The notes beneath the pieces are model-generated. The model saw only the letters and a list, made by a program, of their open reading frames with translations, did not search any database and was not told where the DNA came from. The position numbers were made by a program, and so were the translations under genes. Shown piece by piece: positions 35,753-43,136 of a DNA stretch of 64,000 bases. The stretch lies in NCBI GenBank assembly GCA_044358015.1, contig JBIKOO010000004.1:1-64000 (forward strand), in the 5' to 3' direction. Every line of letters starts with the position of its first letter. Position 1 is the first letter of the stretch. The DNA is from Casp-actino8 sp044358015 (GTDB lineage: Bacteria; Actinomycetota; Acidimicrobiia; Acidimicrobiales; Ilumatobacteraceae).

Positions 35753-36160
35753 ATGAAAAGCCTTCGAATGACCAATCTTTTCAAAGAATTTCGTGACTTC
35801 ATCAATAAGGGCAACCTGTTGGCTATCGCAGTTGGTTTTGTTGTCGGTGGAGCCTTTTCTGGACTTGTGAAGTCATTGGTCGAAGAAGTCGTCATGCCAA
35901 TTGTTGCGATCCCATTTGGTACCCCGAACTTTGACAAAGCGTTGATCTTGCATATCAATGACGCTGAAATTCGTTTCGGTGCGTTCTTGACAGTGGTGGT
36001 GACCTTTTTGTCGATTTCGTTCGTGCTGTTCTTATTGCTAAAGGCATACAACAAGGCCACCGGCACAGAGGCCGTTGCGCCACCGACACCCGACATCATT
36101 TTGCTCACTTCAATTCGTGATGAACTCAAAGAGATTCGCGAGCAAGGCTCGACACAGTGA
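35753..36160 (+). CDS. mscL: Large-conductance mechanosensitive channel MscL
   Basis: A 135-residue MscL. The N-terminal FKEFRDFINKGNLLAIAVGF amphipathic helix and TM1, a periplasmic loop, TM2 (FLTVVVTFLSISFVLFLLLK) and a C-terminal cytoplasmic helix ending IRDELKEIRE are all in place. It forms a pentameric safety valve against hypo-osmotic shock. ATG 35753 or 35768 may be the start; neither has a convincing ribosome-binding site. The stop overlaps the next start (GTGA). Confidence 0.92.
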   Translation: MKSLRMTNLFKEFRDFINKGNLLAIAVGFVVGGAFSGLVKSLVEEVVMPIVAIPFGTPNFDKALILHINDAEIRFGAFLTVVVTFLSISFVLFLLLKAYNKATGTEAVAPPTPDIILLTSIRDELKEIREQGSTQ

Positions 36161-37089
36161 CCACCGTTCGGCCCAATTCGTCTCTAACCGCTGCTTTAGG
36201 GATTTTGCTCTCGGTAGCAACTGCTTGTGGTTCATCAATTTCTGATAGCACTACAACAATCGCGGTGTCGGGCACCGTTGCCGGAGTCGGCAATCTTCCG
36301 GCACAAGATTTGGCGAGCGAGACTGACTCAGCGAATCAATCGTCTGTTCCTCCTGGATCTCGGCCGATAACAGTGGGCGAACTTTCAAATGGGCCGCGAC
36401 TGTTGATGATCGGCGATTCTATTTTTGCTGCAGTCTCTCGTCGCTATAGCAATATGGCATGTGATCGCCTGGTTCCGATGGGCTGGCAAGTTGCTGTCGA
36501 GGCAGAGCGAGGACGTTTTATTGACTTGGGCTTGCGCATCGTGAAGAAGAAGTTGCCGCAAGGCTTTGATGCGGCGGTTCTTTTCCTCGGTACGAACTAT
36601 GGCAAGAAACAGGATGTCTACAAGGAATATTTAGACAAGATTCTCGATGAGTTAGCCCCGCGACCCGTGATCATTCTGACCGCCACGGAGTACAAGCCAT
36701 TTATGCAAGAAGTGAATGCAGTCATTGAAGAAGAAGTTCGTACACGTGACAATGTGTGGCTCGTGGATTGGCGTGAAATTTCGAAAGCTCCTGGAGTGTT
36801 GTGGAAAGACGGAATCCACCCAGTTGATGCTGGAAATGTTGTACTAATGGATTCAATTATTGAGGTCTTGGGCAATGCTCCTGGCAATGATCTAGGGGAA
36901 TGTCTGAATGTTGAATTCAAAGATGATGCACCACTTTCAAATTTGCCAACGATCGCGCCGGGTGTTGAAACCACGACTGTTGACTCAACGTCAACATCTG
37001 TGGTCGCAACGAGTACGACTGTGCCCTCAAGTTCGACTCTTCCCACATCGACTACTACGCCAACATTAACAACTACATCGAGCCCGTAA
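36157..37089 (+). CDS. SGNH-hydrolase-like lipoprotein
   Basis: A 310-residue secreted protein. The N-terminus is a lipoprotein signal ending ATAC (Cys24), followed by a Ser/Thr-rich linker. IGDSIF is block I of SGNH hydrolases and DGIHP is block V with the catalytic Asp and His. The last 45 residues are almost entirely Thr, Ser, Val and Pro, like a wall-spanning or O-glycosylated stalk. It overlaps mscL by GTGA. Probably an O-acyl esterase acting on envelope polymers. Confidence 0.75.
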   Translation: MTTVRPNSSLTAALGILLSVATACGSSISDSTTTIAVSGTVAGVGNLPAQDLASETDSANQSSVPPGSRPITVGELSNGPRLLMIGDSIFAAVSRRYSNMACDRLVPMGWQVAVEAERGRFIDLGLRIVKKKLPQGFDAAVLFLGTNYGKKQDVYKEYLDKILDELAPRPVIILTATEYKPFMQEVNAVIEEEVRTRDNVWLVDWREISKAPGVLWKDGIHPVDAGNVVLMDSIIEVLGNAPGNDLGECLNVEFKDDAPLSNLPTIAPGVETTTVDSTSTSVVATSTTVPSSSTLPTSTTTPTLTTTSSP

Positions 37090-37159
37090 ACAGCAAGATA
37101 TATCTCGGATACCTGTCACGGTGGTTGCACATAGCGTTTTGAACCAACACACTTGAGGG

Positions 37160-38776
37160 GTGCTCCAGGTCCAATCGCTTTCGGTCGAGATTGGTGGTCG
37201 TCTCGTTGTTGAGAACGCCACGTTCACCGTCATGCCCAAGGACAAGGTTGGACTCGTTGGCCGTAACGGAGCGGGAAAGACGACTCTCTTTAAAGTTCTT
37301 GGCGGCGAGGCTGAACCTATTGCCGGCAAGATCATGCGTAAAGGAGGGTTTGGCTATCTACCCCAAGATCCGCGCATTGCCGGCATTTACGACGGACGCA
37401 CAGCGATTTCTCATATTCTGTCGGGCCGCAACATTGATGATGATTTGATGCGGCTTGAAAAGTTGCGTATCGCGATGGAAGAAGATGCGAGCGAACGAAA
37501 TGTCTCGCGCTACAGCAAGGCCGAAGAAGAATTCTCCATGAAGGGTGGCTACGCGGCCGAAAGTGAAGCTCGCAGTATTGCTGCTGGCCTCGGTATGAGC
37601 GGTGCTCGTCTTGATCTTCCCGTTGGAGTTTTGTCGGGTGGTGAACGTCGTCGTGTTGAACTCTCCCGTATTTTGTTTGCCGGAAGCGATGCACTGTTGC
37701 TTGACGAACCCACTAACCACTTAGACATTGATGCGAAGACTTGGTTGTTGGGTTTCTTGCGGCAATATCGCGGCGCACTTTTAGTGATCAGTCACGACCT
37801 TGATTTGCTCGATGAGGCAATTACTCGTGTTCTGCACTTAGACCGCGATGCTGAAGATGCGACGGGTCATGTCATCGAATACAAAGGCACGTATAGTCAG
37901 TACCGGCGTTCGCGTGCCGAAGATGAAGAGCGCATGATCAAGAAGGCTGCGTTGCAAGCCAAAGAAATCAACCGACTTCAAACTGTCGTTGATCGCTTTG
38001 GTGCGAAAGCAACGAAGGCCGCGATGGCCCACAGCATTGAAAAGCGCATTGATCGTTTGCAGGGCGAAAAAGTCGTTGCCCCAACTGGTGGACGCGTTCT
38101 GCAAGTGAAGTTTCCTGACCCGCCACCATGTGGTGTCACAGTTATTGAGACGAAACATTTATGTAAGGGCTATGGCGGGCCACCCGTTTTTGAAGATGTC
38201 ACCTTTGACCTTGGTCGTGGTGAGCGTTTGTTAGTGCTTGGTTTGAACGGTGCGGGAAAGACCAGTTTGCTGAGAATTCTTGCGGGCGAAACAAAAGCCG
38301 ATCTCGGTGATTTTTCATTCGGTCATCAAGTGAACTGTGGTTATTACGCGCAAGAGCACGACAACCTCAATACCGATGCAACATTGCTGGAAAACATTCG
38401 CCGAGAAGTACCAGCTGGTGTTTCGCTGACCGAAACACAGTTGCGAGCATTGCTCGGAATGTTCGGTTTGTCTGGCGACAAGGTGAACCAGAAATCTGGA
38501 ACTTTGTCTGGTGGAGAAAAAACGAAATTGGCGTTAGCAATGTTGATGGTGGGCCGAAACAACTTGTTGCTGCTTGACGAACCGACCAACAACCTTGACC
38601 CGTCCAGCCGTGAAGCAGTGGCGAACGCGCTTTCGGGCTGGAAGGGCGCGATTATTTTCGTCAGCCACGACACCGAATTTGTTGAGCATCTCAAACCGAC
38701 CAAGGTATTGCTCATGCCCGACGGTCAGGTTGACTACTTCAGCCATGACTGGCTCGAACTCGTCAGCCTCGCCTGA
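37160..38776 (+). CDS. ABC-F family ATPase
   Basis: A 538-residue soluble protein with two ABC ATPase domains and no membrane segments. Walker A motifs are GRNGAGKTT and GLNGAGKTS, signatures are LSGGERRR and LSGGEKTK, and both Walker B regions are followed by DEPTN. A charged linker (about 255-310) joins them. ABC-F proteins bind the ribosomal E site and rescue stalled or antibiotic-bound ribosomes. Start is GTG 37160 behind GAGGG. Monocistronic; the subgroup is undetermined. Confidence 0.92.
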   Translation: MLQVQSLSVEIGGRLVVENATFTVMPKDKVGLVGRNGAGKTTLFKVLGGEAEPIAGKIMRKGGFGYLPQDPRIAGIYDGRTAISHILSGRNIDDDLMRLEKLRIAMEEDASERNVSRYSKAEEEFSMKGGYAAESEARSIAAGLGMSGARLDLPVGVLSGGERRRVELSRILFAGSDALLLDEPTNHLDIDAKTWLLGFLRQYRGALLVISHDLDLLDEAITRVLHLDRDAEDATGHVIEYKGTYSQYRRSRAEDEERMIKKAALQAKEINRLQTVVDRFGAKATKAAMAHSIEKRIDRLQGEKVVAPTGGRVLQVKFPDPPPCGVTVIETKHLCKGYGGPPVFEDVTFDLGRGERLLVLGLNGAGKTSLLRILAGETKADLGDFSFGHQVNCGYYAQEHDNLNTDATLLENIRREVPAGVSLTETQLRALLGMFGLSGDKVNQKSGTLSGGEKTKLALAMLMVGRNNLLLLDEPTNNLDPSSREAVANALSGWKGAIIFVSHDTEFVEHLKPTKVLLMPDGQVDYFSHDWLELVSLA

Positions 38777-38820
38777 GTCTCAATACTTCTCTCCAGTTCC
38801 GTAGGCGTTATGGTTAGCCC

Positions 38821-39729
38821 ATGCGCATAGGAATTTTTGGTGGAGCCTCAAACGACGGAACAATTGATGCCATGGTGGCCGAGGCACGTAGGGCCGAAGC
38901 CGATGGTTTTGCGAGCTATTGGGCTCCGCAAATCTTTGGTCATGATGCACTGACTGCTTTGGCAGTGATTGGTCGCGAAGTGCCGCGAATTGAACTGGGA
39001 ACAAGTGTGGTGCCGACGTATCCGCGTCACCCGATGATGATGGCTCAACAAGCACTAACCGTTAACGCTGCCGCTGGTGGTCGATTGTGTTTGGGTATCG
39101 GCCTGAGTCACCAGATTGTTGTTGAGTCGATGTGGGGTATGAGCTTTGATAAGCCAGTGCGACACATGCGCGAGTACCTCGAAGTGATGATGCCTTTGCT
39201 TGAAGGCAAGCCGGTGTCGCACGCAGGTGAAGCATTCAACGTCAATGGTGGAGTCAACGTTCCGGGCGGAACTCGTCCCAATGTTGTAATCGCTGCTCTT
39301 GGTGAACAGATGCTCAAGGTGACAGCAGCCCTTGCTGATGGAACGCTCACATGGTGCACCGGTCCGCAAACTTTGGCCAACCACACCATTCCAACATTGA
39401 AGGCTGCTGCTGATAAAGCAGGTCGTGATTCAACTCGCGTGATTGCTGCCTTGCCAGTATGTGTTACGAACGATCGTGAGGCAGCGTTACAACGTGCAGC
39501 GCAAGTATTCGTGGTGTACGGACAATTGCCGAGCTATCGCGCGATGCTTGACAAAGAAGGCGCTGCTGGTCCGGCTGATATTGCAATCATCGGCAGTGCA
39601 TCAGAAGTTGCTGATCGCATCATGGCTTTGGCCGAAATCGGAGTGACAGATTTTGCGGCTGTTGAATTTGGTGCGACACCGGACGAAGTTGCTGAAACTC
39701 GTGCAATGGTGAAATCACTTCTTAAGTAA
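38821..39729 (+). CDS. LLM-class F420-dependent oxidoreductase
   Basis: A 302-residue luciferase-like protein of the F420-dependent type. It opens with RIGIFGGASND, then GFASYWAPQIFGHDAL, and has TSVVPTYPRHPMMMAQQALT and GRLCLGIGLSHQ, the usual cofactor-binding strands. The family reduces or oxidises diverse substrates using F420. It is followed 42 nt later by a crotonase in the same orientation, which suggests a shared acyl-CoA pathway. Confidence 0.87.
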   Translation: MRIGIFGGASNDGTIDAMVAEARRAEADGFASYWAPQIFGHDALTALAVIGREVPRIELGTSVVPTYPRHPMMMAQQALTVNAAAGGRLCLGIGLSHQIVVESMWGMSFDKPVRHMREYLEVMMPLLEGKPVSHAGEAFNVNGGVNVPGGTRPNVVIAALGEQMLKVTAALADGTLTWCTGPQTLANHTIPTLKAAADKAGRDSTRVIAALPVCVTNDREAALQRAAQVFVVYGQLPSYRAMLDKEGAAGPADIAIIGSASEVADRIMALAEIGVTDFAAVEFGATPDEVAETRAMVKSLLK

Positions 39730-39771
39730 TCGCTCGATAAATCAGGCGATATCTATTGATGGGGGAAATCA

Positions 39772-40593
39772 ATGGGAACAGGACTTTCTGTTACGAAGGC
39801 TGATGGCATCGCCCGGATTGTTTTGAACAGTCCGCCGATCAATCTGTTCACGTTTGATTTCTTTCTTGAAACCATGCAAGTGGTTAGCGATCTTGCGGTT
39901 GATGATGACGTGCGAGTTGTGCTGATATCGTCGGCGAACCCCGATTTTTTCATTGCTCACTTTGACGTTGAAGCAATTTTGAAATTCCCGACTGACAATC
40001 CACCTGCGACTGAATTGAACGCGTATCACGTGATGTGCGAAACATTGCGAACAATGCCCAAGGCAACGATTGCCGTGATCGAAGGTCGAGTGGGTGGCGG
40101 TGGAAGTGAATTAGCGTTGAGTTGCGATATGCGCTTTGCGGTGTTGCCGCATGGTGATCATCCAGGTGCAGTGTTTAACCAACCTGAAGTTGGACTCGGA
40201 ATCATTCCTGGTGGAAGTGGAACGCAACGTTTGGCTCGATTGATGGGCCGTTCGCGAGCACTCGAAGTGGTGTTGGGTTGTGATGACTTTGATGCAGTTG
40301 ATGCGGAACGATATGGATGGGTGAACCGTTCGTTGGCTGAGGACGAGTTGTGGCCGTTTGTTGAAAGGTTGGCGCGTCGAATTGCGTCATTCCCTGCCCA
40401 TGCGATTGCTGCTGGTAAGGCGTCGGTGATTCGTGCCGAGAAAGAAGTGACGCAAGATTTGTTGGCTGAAGGCAATGCGTTTAGTGCGACAGTGGGTGGG
40501 CCTGGGGCACGTGAGGCGATGGAGAAGTTCTTGCGCGATGGCGGCCAAACCCGAGAAGGCGAACTGCGCCTCTCCACCCTCCTCGACCCGTAA
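39772..40593 (+). CDS. Enoyl-CoA hydratase/isomerase family protein
   Basis: A 273-residue crotonase. Both hydratase glutamates can be aligned: in GGGGSELALSCD and in FNQPEVGLGIIPGGSG. The first oxyanion-hole block is modified (FFIAHFDVEAIL instead of FxxGxDL). A good GGGGGAA ribosome-binding site precedes the ATG. It probably hydrates an enoyl-CoA but substrate identity is open. It ends 13 nt before copy 2 of the 49-bp palindromic element. Confidence 0.85.
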   Translation: MGTGLSVTKADGIARIVLNSPPINLFTFDFFLETMQVVSDLAVDDDVRVVLISSANPDFFIAHFDVEAILKFPTDNPPATELNAYHVMCETLRTMPKATIAVIEGRVGGGGSELALSCDMRFAVLPHGDHPGAVFNQPEVGLGIIPGGSGTQRLARLMGRSRALEVVLGCDDFDAVDAERYGWVNRSLAEDELWPFVERLARRIASFPAHAIAAGKASVIRAEKEVTQDLLAEGNAFSATVGGPGAREAMEKFLRDGGQTREGELRLSTLLDP

Positions 40594-40606
40594 TGCTCGT
40601 TTCCTA

Positions 40607-40655
40607 CCACTTTGGAAGTTAGTTGCCGCCTAGCGGCAGCCATATTCCAAAGTGG
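40607..40655. repeat. 49-bp palindromic element, copy 2 (inverted relative to copies 1 and 3)
   Basis: Outer arms CCACTTTGGAA (40607-40617) and TTCCAAAGTGG (40645-40655) are identical to copy 1, and the core is TGCCGC-CTA-GCGGCA. Its reverse complement aligns with copies 1 and 3 including the asymmetric TATGGC shoulder, so this copy is inserted in the opposite sense. It lies between the convergent crotonase and fumarase genes, 14 nt from the fumarase stop. Confidence 0.9.
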
Positions 40656-40669
40656 GTGAATTGGACGGG

Positions 40670-42322
40670 TTATTTCTTCAGGGAGACCGGGGTGCCGCCG
40701 AAAGGCTTGTTGACCAGGTCGAAAAAATCGTTGCCCTTGTCATCGACCACGATGAACGCGGGGAAGTCCTGAACTTCGATCTTCCACACCGCCTCCATGC
40801 CCAATTCGGCATACTCCAAGACCTCAACTTTGGTGATGCAGTCTTGGGCGAGGCGAGCCGCTGGTCCACCAATTGACCCTAGGTAGAAACCACCGTGCTT
40901 TTTGCAGGCATCGGTGACGGCCTTGGAGCGGTTGCCCTTGGCCAACATCACAAAGCTTCCACCATTGGCCTGGAACTCGTCGACATAGCTGTCCATGCGA
41001 CCAGCTGTGGTTGGACCAAATGAACCTGAGGCCATACCTTCGGGAGTTTTTGCTGGGCCGGCGTAATAGACGGCCATGTCTTTCATGTAGTCGGGCAAAC
41101 CAAGTCCGGCATCAATACGTTCTTTGAGTTTGGCGTGCGCAATATCGCGTGCAACAACAAGCGGGCCAGTCAACATGACGCGAGTTTTCACTGGGTACTT
41201 GCCCAGCTCGGCACGAATCGCGCTCATCGGTTGATTGAGATCAATCTGTACAACAGGTGTGTCTTGCAAATCATCGTGAGTCACATCGGGTAAGAAACGT
41301 GCGGGGTCTGTTTCGAGTTGTTCAAGAAAGATTCCGTCTTTGGTGATCTTGCCAAGCATTTGTCGGTCGGCAGAGCATGACACCGCCATGGCAACTGGAC
41401 ATGATGCGCCGTGACGTGGCAAACGAATCACGCGCACATCGTGACAGAAGTATTTTCCGCCGAACTGTGCACCAATGCCGGTTTCTTGCGACAACTTCAA
41501 GATACGTTGTTCCATATCAAGATCGCGGAAAGCGTGACCAAGTTTGCTGCCAGTAGTTGGCAACGTATCTAGATAACGCGCACTCGCAAGCTTGGCTGTT
41601 TCGACTGCTTGCTCTGCTGAAGTTCCACCGATAACAACCGCGAGGTGATACGGCGGGCAAGCAGCGGTTCCGAGAGACTTCATTTTTTCAAAGAGCCACG
41701 GGAACAATGACTTGTCATTGAGTAAAGCCTTTGTTTCTTGAAAGAGATAGCTCTTGTTGGCGCTGCCGCCACCTTTGGCCATGAACAAGAACTTGTAGGT
41801 GTCGCCATCGACAGCGCTGATCTTGATTTCGGCGGGCAAGTTATTGCCAGTGTTGACTTCGTCGTACATCGTGAGTGGAGCCATTTGGCTGTAACGAAGG
41901 TTGCTCGTGAGATAAGTGTTGTACACGCCTCGAGCAATTGCTTCTTCGTCGCCGTTGCCACTGAATACGAACTGGCCTTTTTTACCTTTGACGATTGCAG
42001 TGCCCGTGTCTTGACACATTGGCAAAATTCCACTTGCTGCAATCGCAGAGTTCTTCAAAAGATCGAGCGCAACAAAGCGATCGTTGTCGCTGGCTTCGGG
42101 ATCATCAAGAATGTTGCGCAGTTGCTGAAGGTGTCCAGGGCGCAAGAAGTGTGCAATGTCGCGCATGGCTTCTTGGGTGATTCGAGTAATTGCCTCGGGT
42201 GAAACCTTTAAGAAGGTTCCTTCAGGAGTTTCAAAAGTGTTGACGCCTTCGGTAGTGACCAATCGGTAAGGAGTGGTGTCTTTGCCTAGGGGGAAGATCT
42301 CGGAGAATTCAAACTCGGGCAT
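40670..42322 (-). CDS. fumA: Fumarate hydratase, class I (single-chain, iron-sulfur)
   Basis: A 550-residue class I fumarase of the single-polypeptide type. Cluster cysteines Cys103 (MCQDTGT), Cys222 (ACPPYH) and Cys316 (VSCSAD) correspond to Cys105, Cys224 and Cys318 of E. coli FumA. It interconverts fumarate and malate in the TCA cycle with an oxygen-labile [4Fe-4S] cluster. The C-terminal beta domain contains GPAKTPEGMASGSFGPTTA. Monocistronic, with 61 nt to the TSUP gene downstream. Confidence 0.93.
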   Translation of the reverse strand: MPEFEFSEIFPLGKDTTPYRLVTTEGVNTFETPEGTFLKVSPEAITRITQEAMRDIAHFLRPGHLQQLRNILDDPEASDNDRFVALDLLKNSAIAASGILPMCQDTGTAIVKGKKGQFVFSGNGDEEAIARGVYNTYLTSNLRYSQMAPLTMYDEVNTGNNLPAEIKISAVDGDTYKFLFMAKGGGSANKSYLFQETKALLNDKSLFPWLFEKMKSLGTAACPPYHLAVVIGGTSAEQAVETAKLASARYLDTLPTTGSKLGHAFRDLDMEQRILKLSQETGIGAQFGGKYFCHDVRVIRLPRHGASCPVAMAVSCSADRQMLGKITKDGIFLEQLETDPARFLPDVTHDDLQDTPVVQIDLNQPMSAIRAELGKYPVKTRVMLTGPLVVARDIAHAKLKERIDAGLGLPDYMKDMAVYYAGPAKTPEGMASGSFGPTTAGRMDSYVDEFQANGGSFVMLAKGNRSKAVTDACKKHGGFYLGSIGGPAARLAQDCITKVEVLEYAELGMEAVWKIEVQDFPAFIVVDDKGNDFFDLVNKPFGGTPVSLKK

Positions 42323-42383
42323 ACCTTTACGCTACGCCGAATCGATGTGCAGCGCATAGCCAACGGGGTGGAGTCGTGGTTGT

Positions 42384-43136
42384 TTACAACGCGGTTTGAA
42401 GAAATAGCAAGCCCGCCGATAACGCACAGATCGCCAGAATCAATGGCCGCATGATCTCGGGTGGGATGCGATTACCCAGCAGGGACGAAACCGGGAGTCC
42501 GGCGATGACTCCCGGAAGAATGACAAGTGTCAAAGCAATTTCGTGACGACCGATTTCTCCGGACAGGACAAACCCAGTGACGGTGATGACAACTCCAATA
42601 CTGAAAAATGCTGCGAGTGTTGCCCGCACGGTTCTTGGATCGCCGTCTTTGTAGACGAGTGCCATGGGTGGTCCGCCGATAGATGTGACCGTGCCCATAA
42701 AGCCACTTGCGAATCCAGCACTTGTGAGGGTGGTTGCATTCGTTGAAACGACTTGTCCGCGTTTAGTCGTGATAATTGAAATGATGACTGCGATCGTGAC
42801 CGATGTTGCGACCGAATAAGCCAAGGCATCTTTATTCATTGCACGCAGCGCAACAATGCCAATGAAGACTCCGGGGAAGCGTCCAACGATCGCCCATTTG
42901 AAACCACTCGTGTCAATGAACTTGCGATCACGAAATGCGACACAAAATGTCAACGGCATCACCGCCAACATCATTGCAACGGGAACAAATGAATGGTCAA
43001 TCATCGCGAAAATCGGTGAAGTGAGCATGCCAAGCCCAAAGCCAAGTGAACCTTGAACGCTTGAACCAATGAGAGCGAGCAACGTGCACACGCCAACCAT
43101 GTACAGCGGTAAGCCGGCAATTTCAATTGCAATCAT
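42384..43136 (-). CDS. TSUP/TauE-SafE family permease
   Basis: A 250-residue integral membrane protein with about 8 hydrophobic segments. SSVQGSLGFGLGML near residues 26-39 and GTVTSIGGPPMALVYK mark the two TauE/SafE repeats. Members export or import sulfite, sulfoacetate, taurine-derived or other organic anions. Its start overlaps the hrpB stop by 1 nt (TGATG), so it is co-translated with the helicase gene, an association that may be accidental. Confidence 0.87.
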   Translation of the reverse strand: MIAIEIAGLPLYMVGVCTLLALIGSSVQGSLGFGLGMLTSPIFAMIDHSFVPVAMMLAVMPLTFCVAFRDRKFIDTSGFKWAIVGRFPGVFIGIVALRAMNKDALAYSVATSVTIAVIISIITTKRGQVVSTNATTLTSAGFASGFMGTVTSIGGPPMALVYKDGDPRTVRATLAAFFSIGVVITVTGFVLSGEIGRHEIALTLVILPGVIAGLPVSSLLGNRIPPEIMRPLILAICALSAGLLFLQTAL

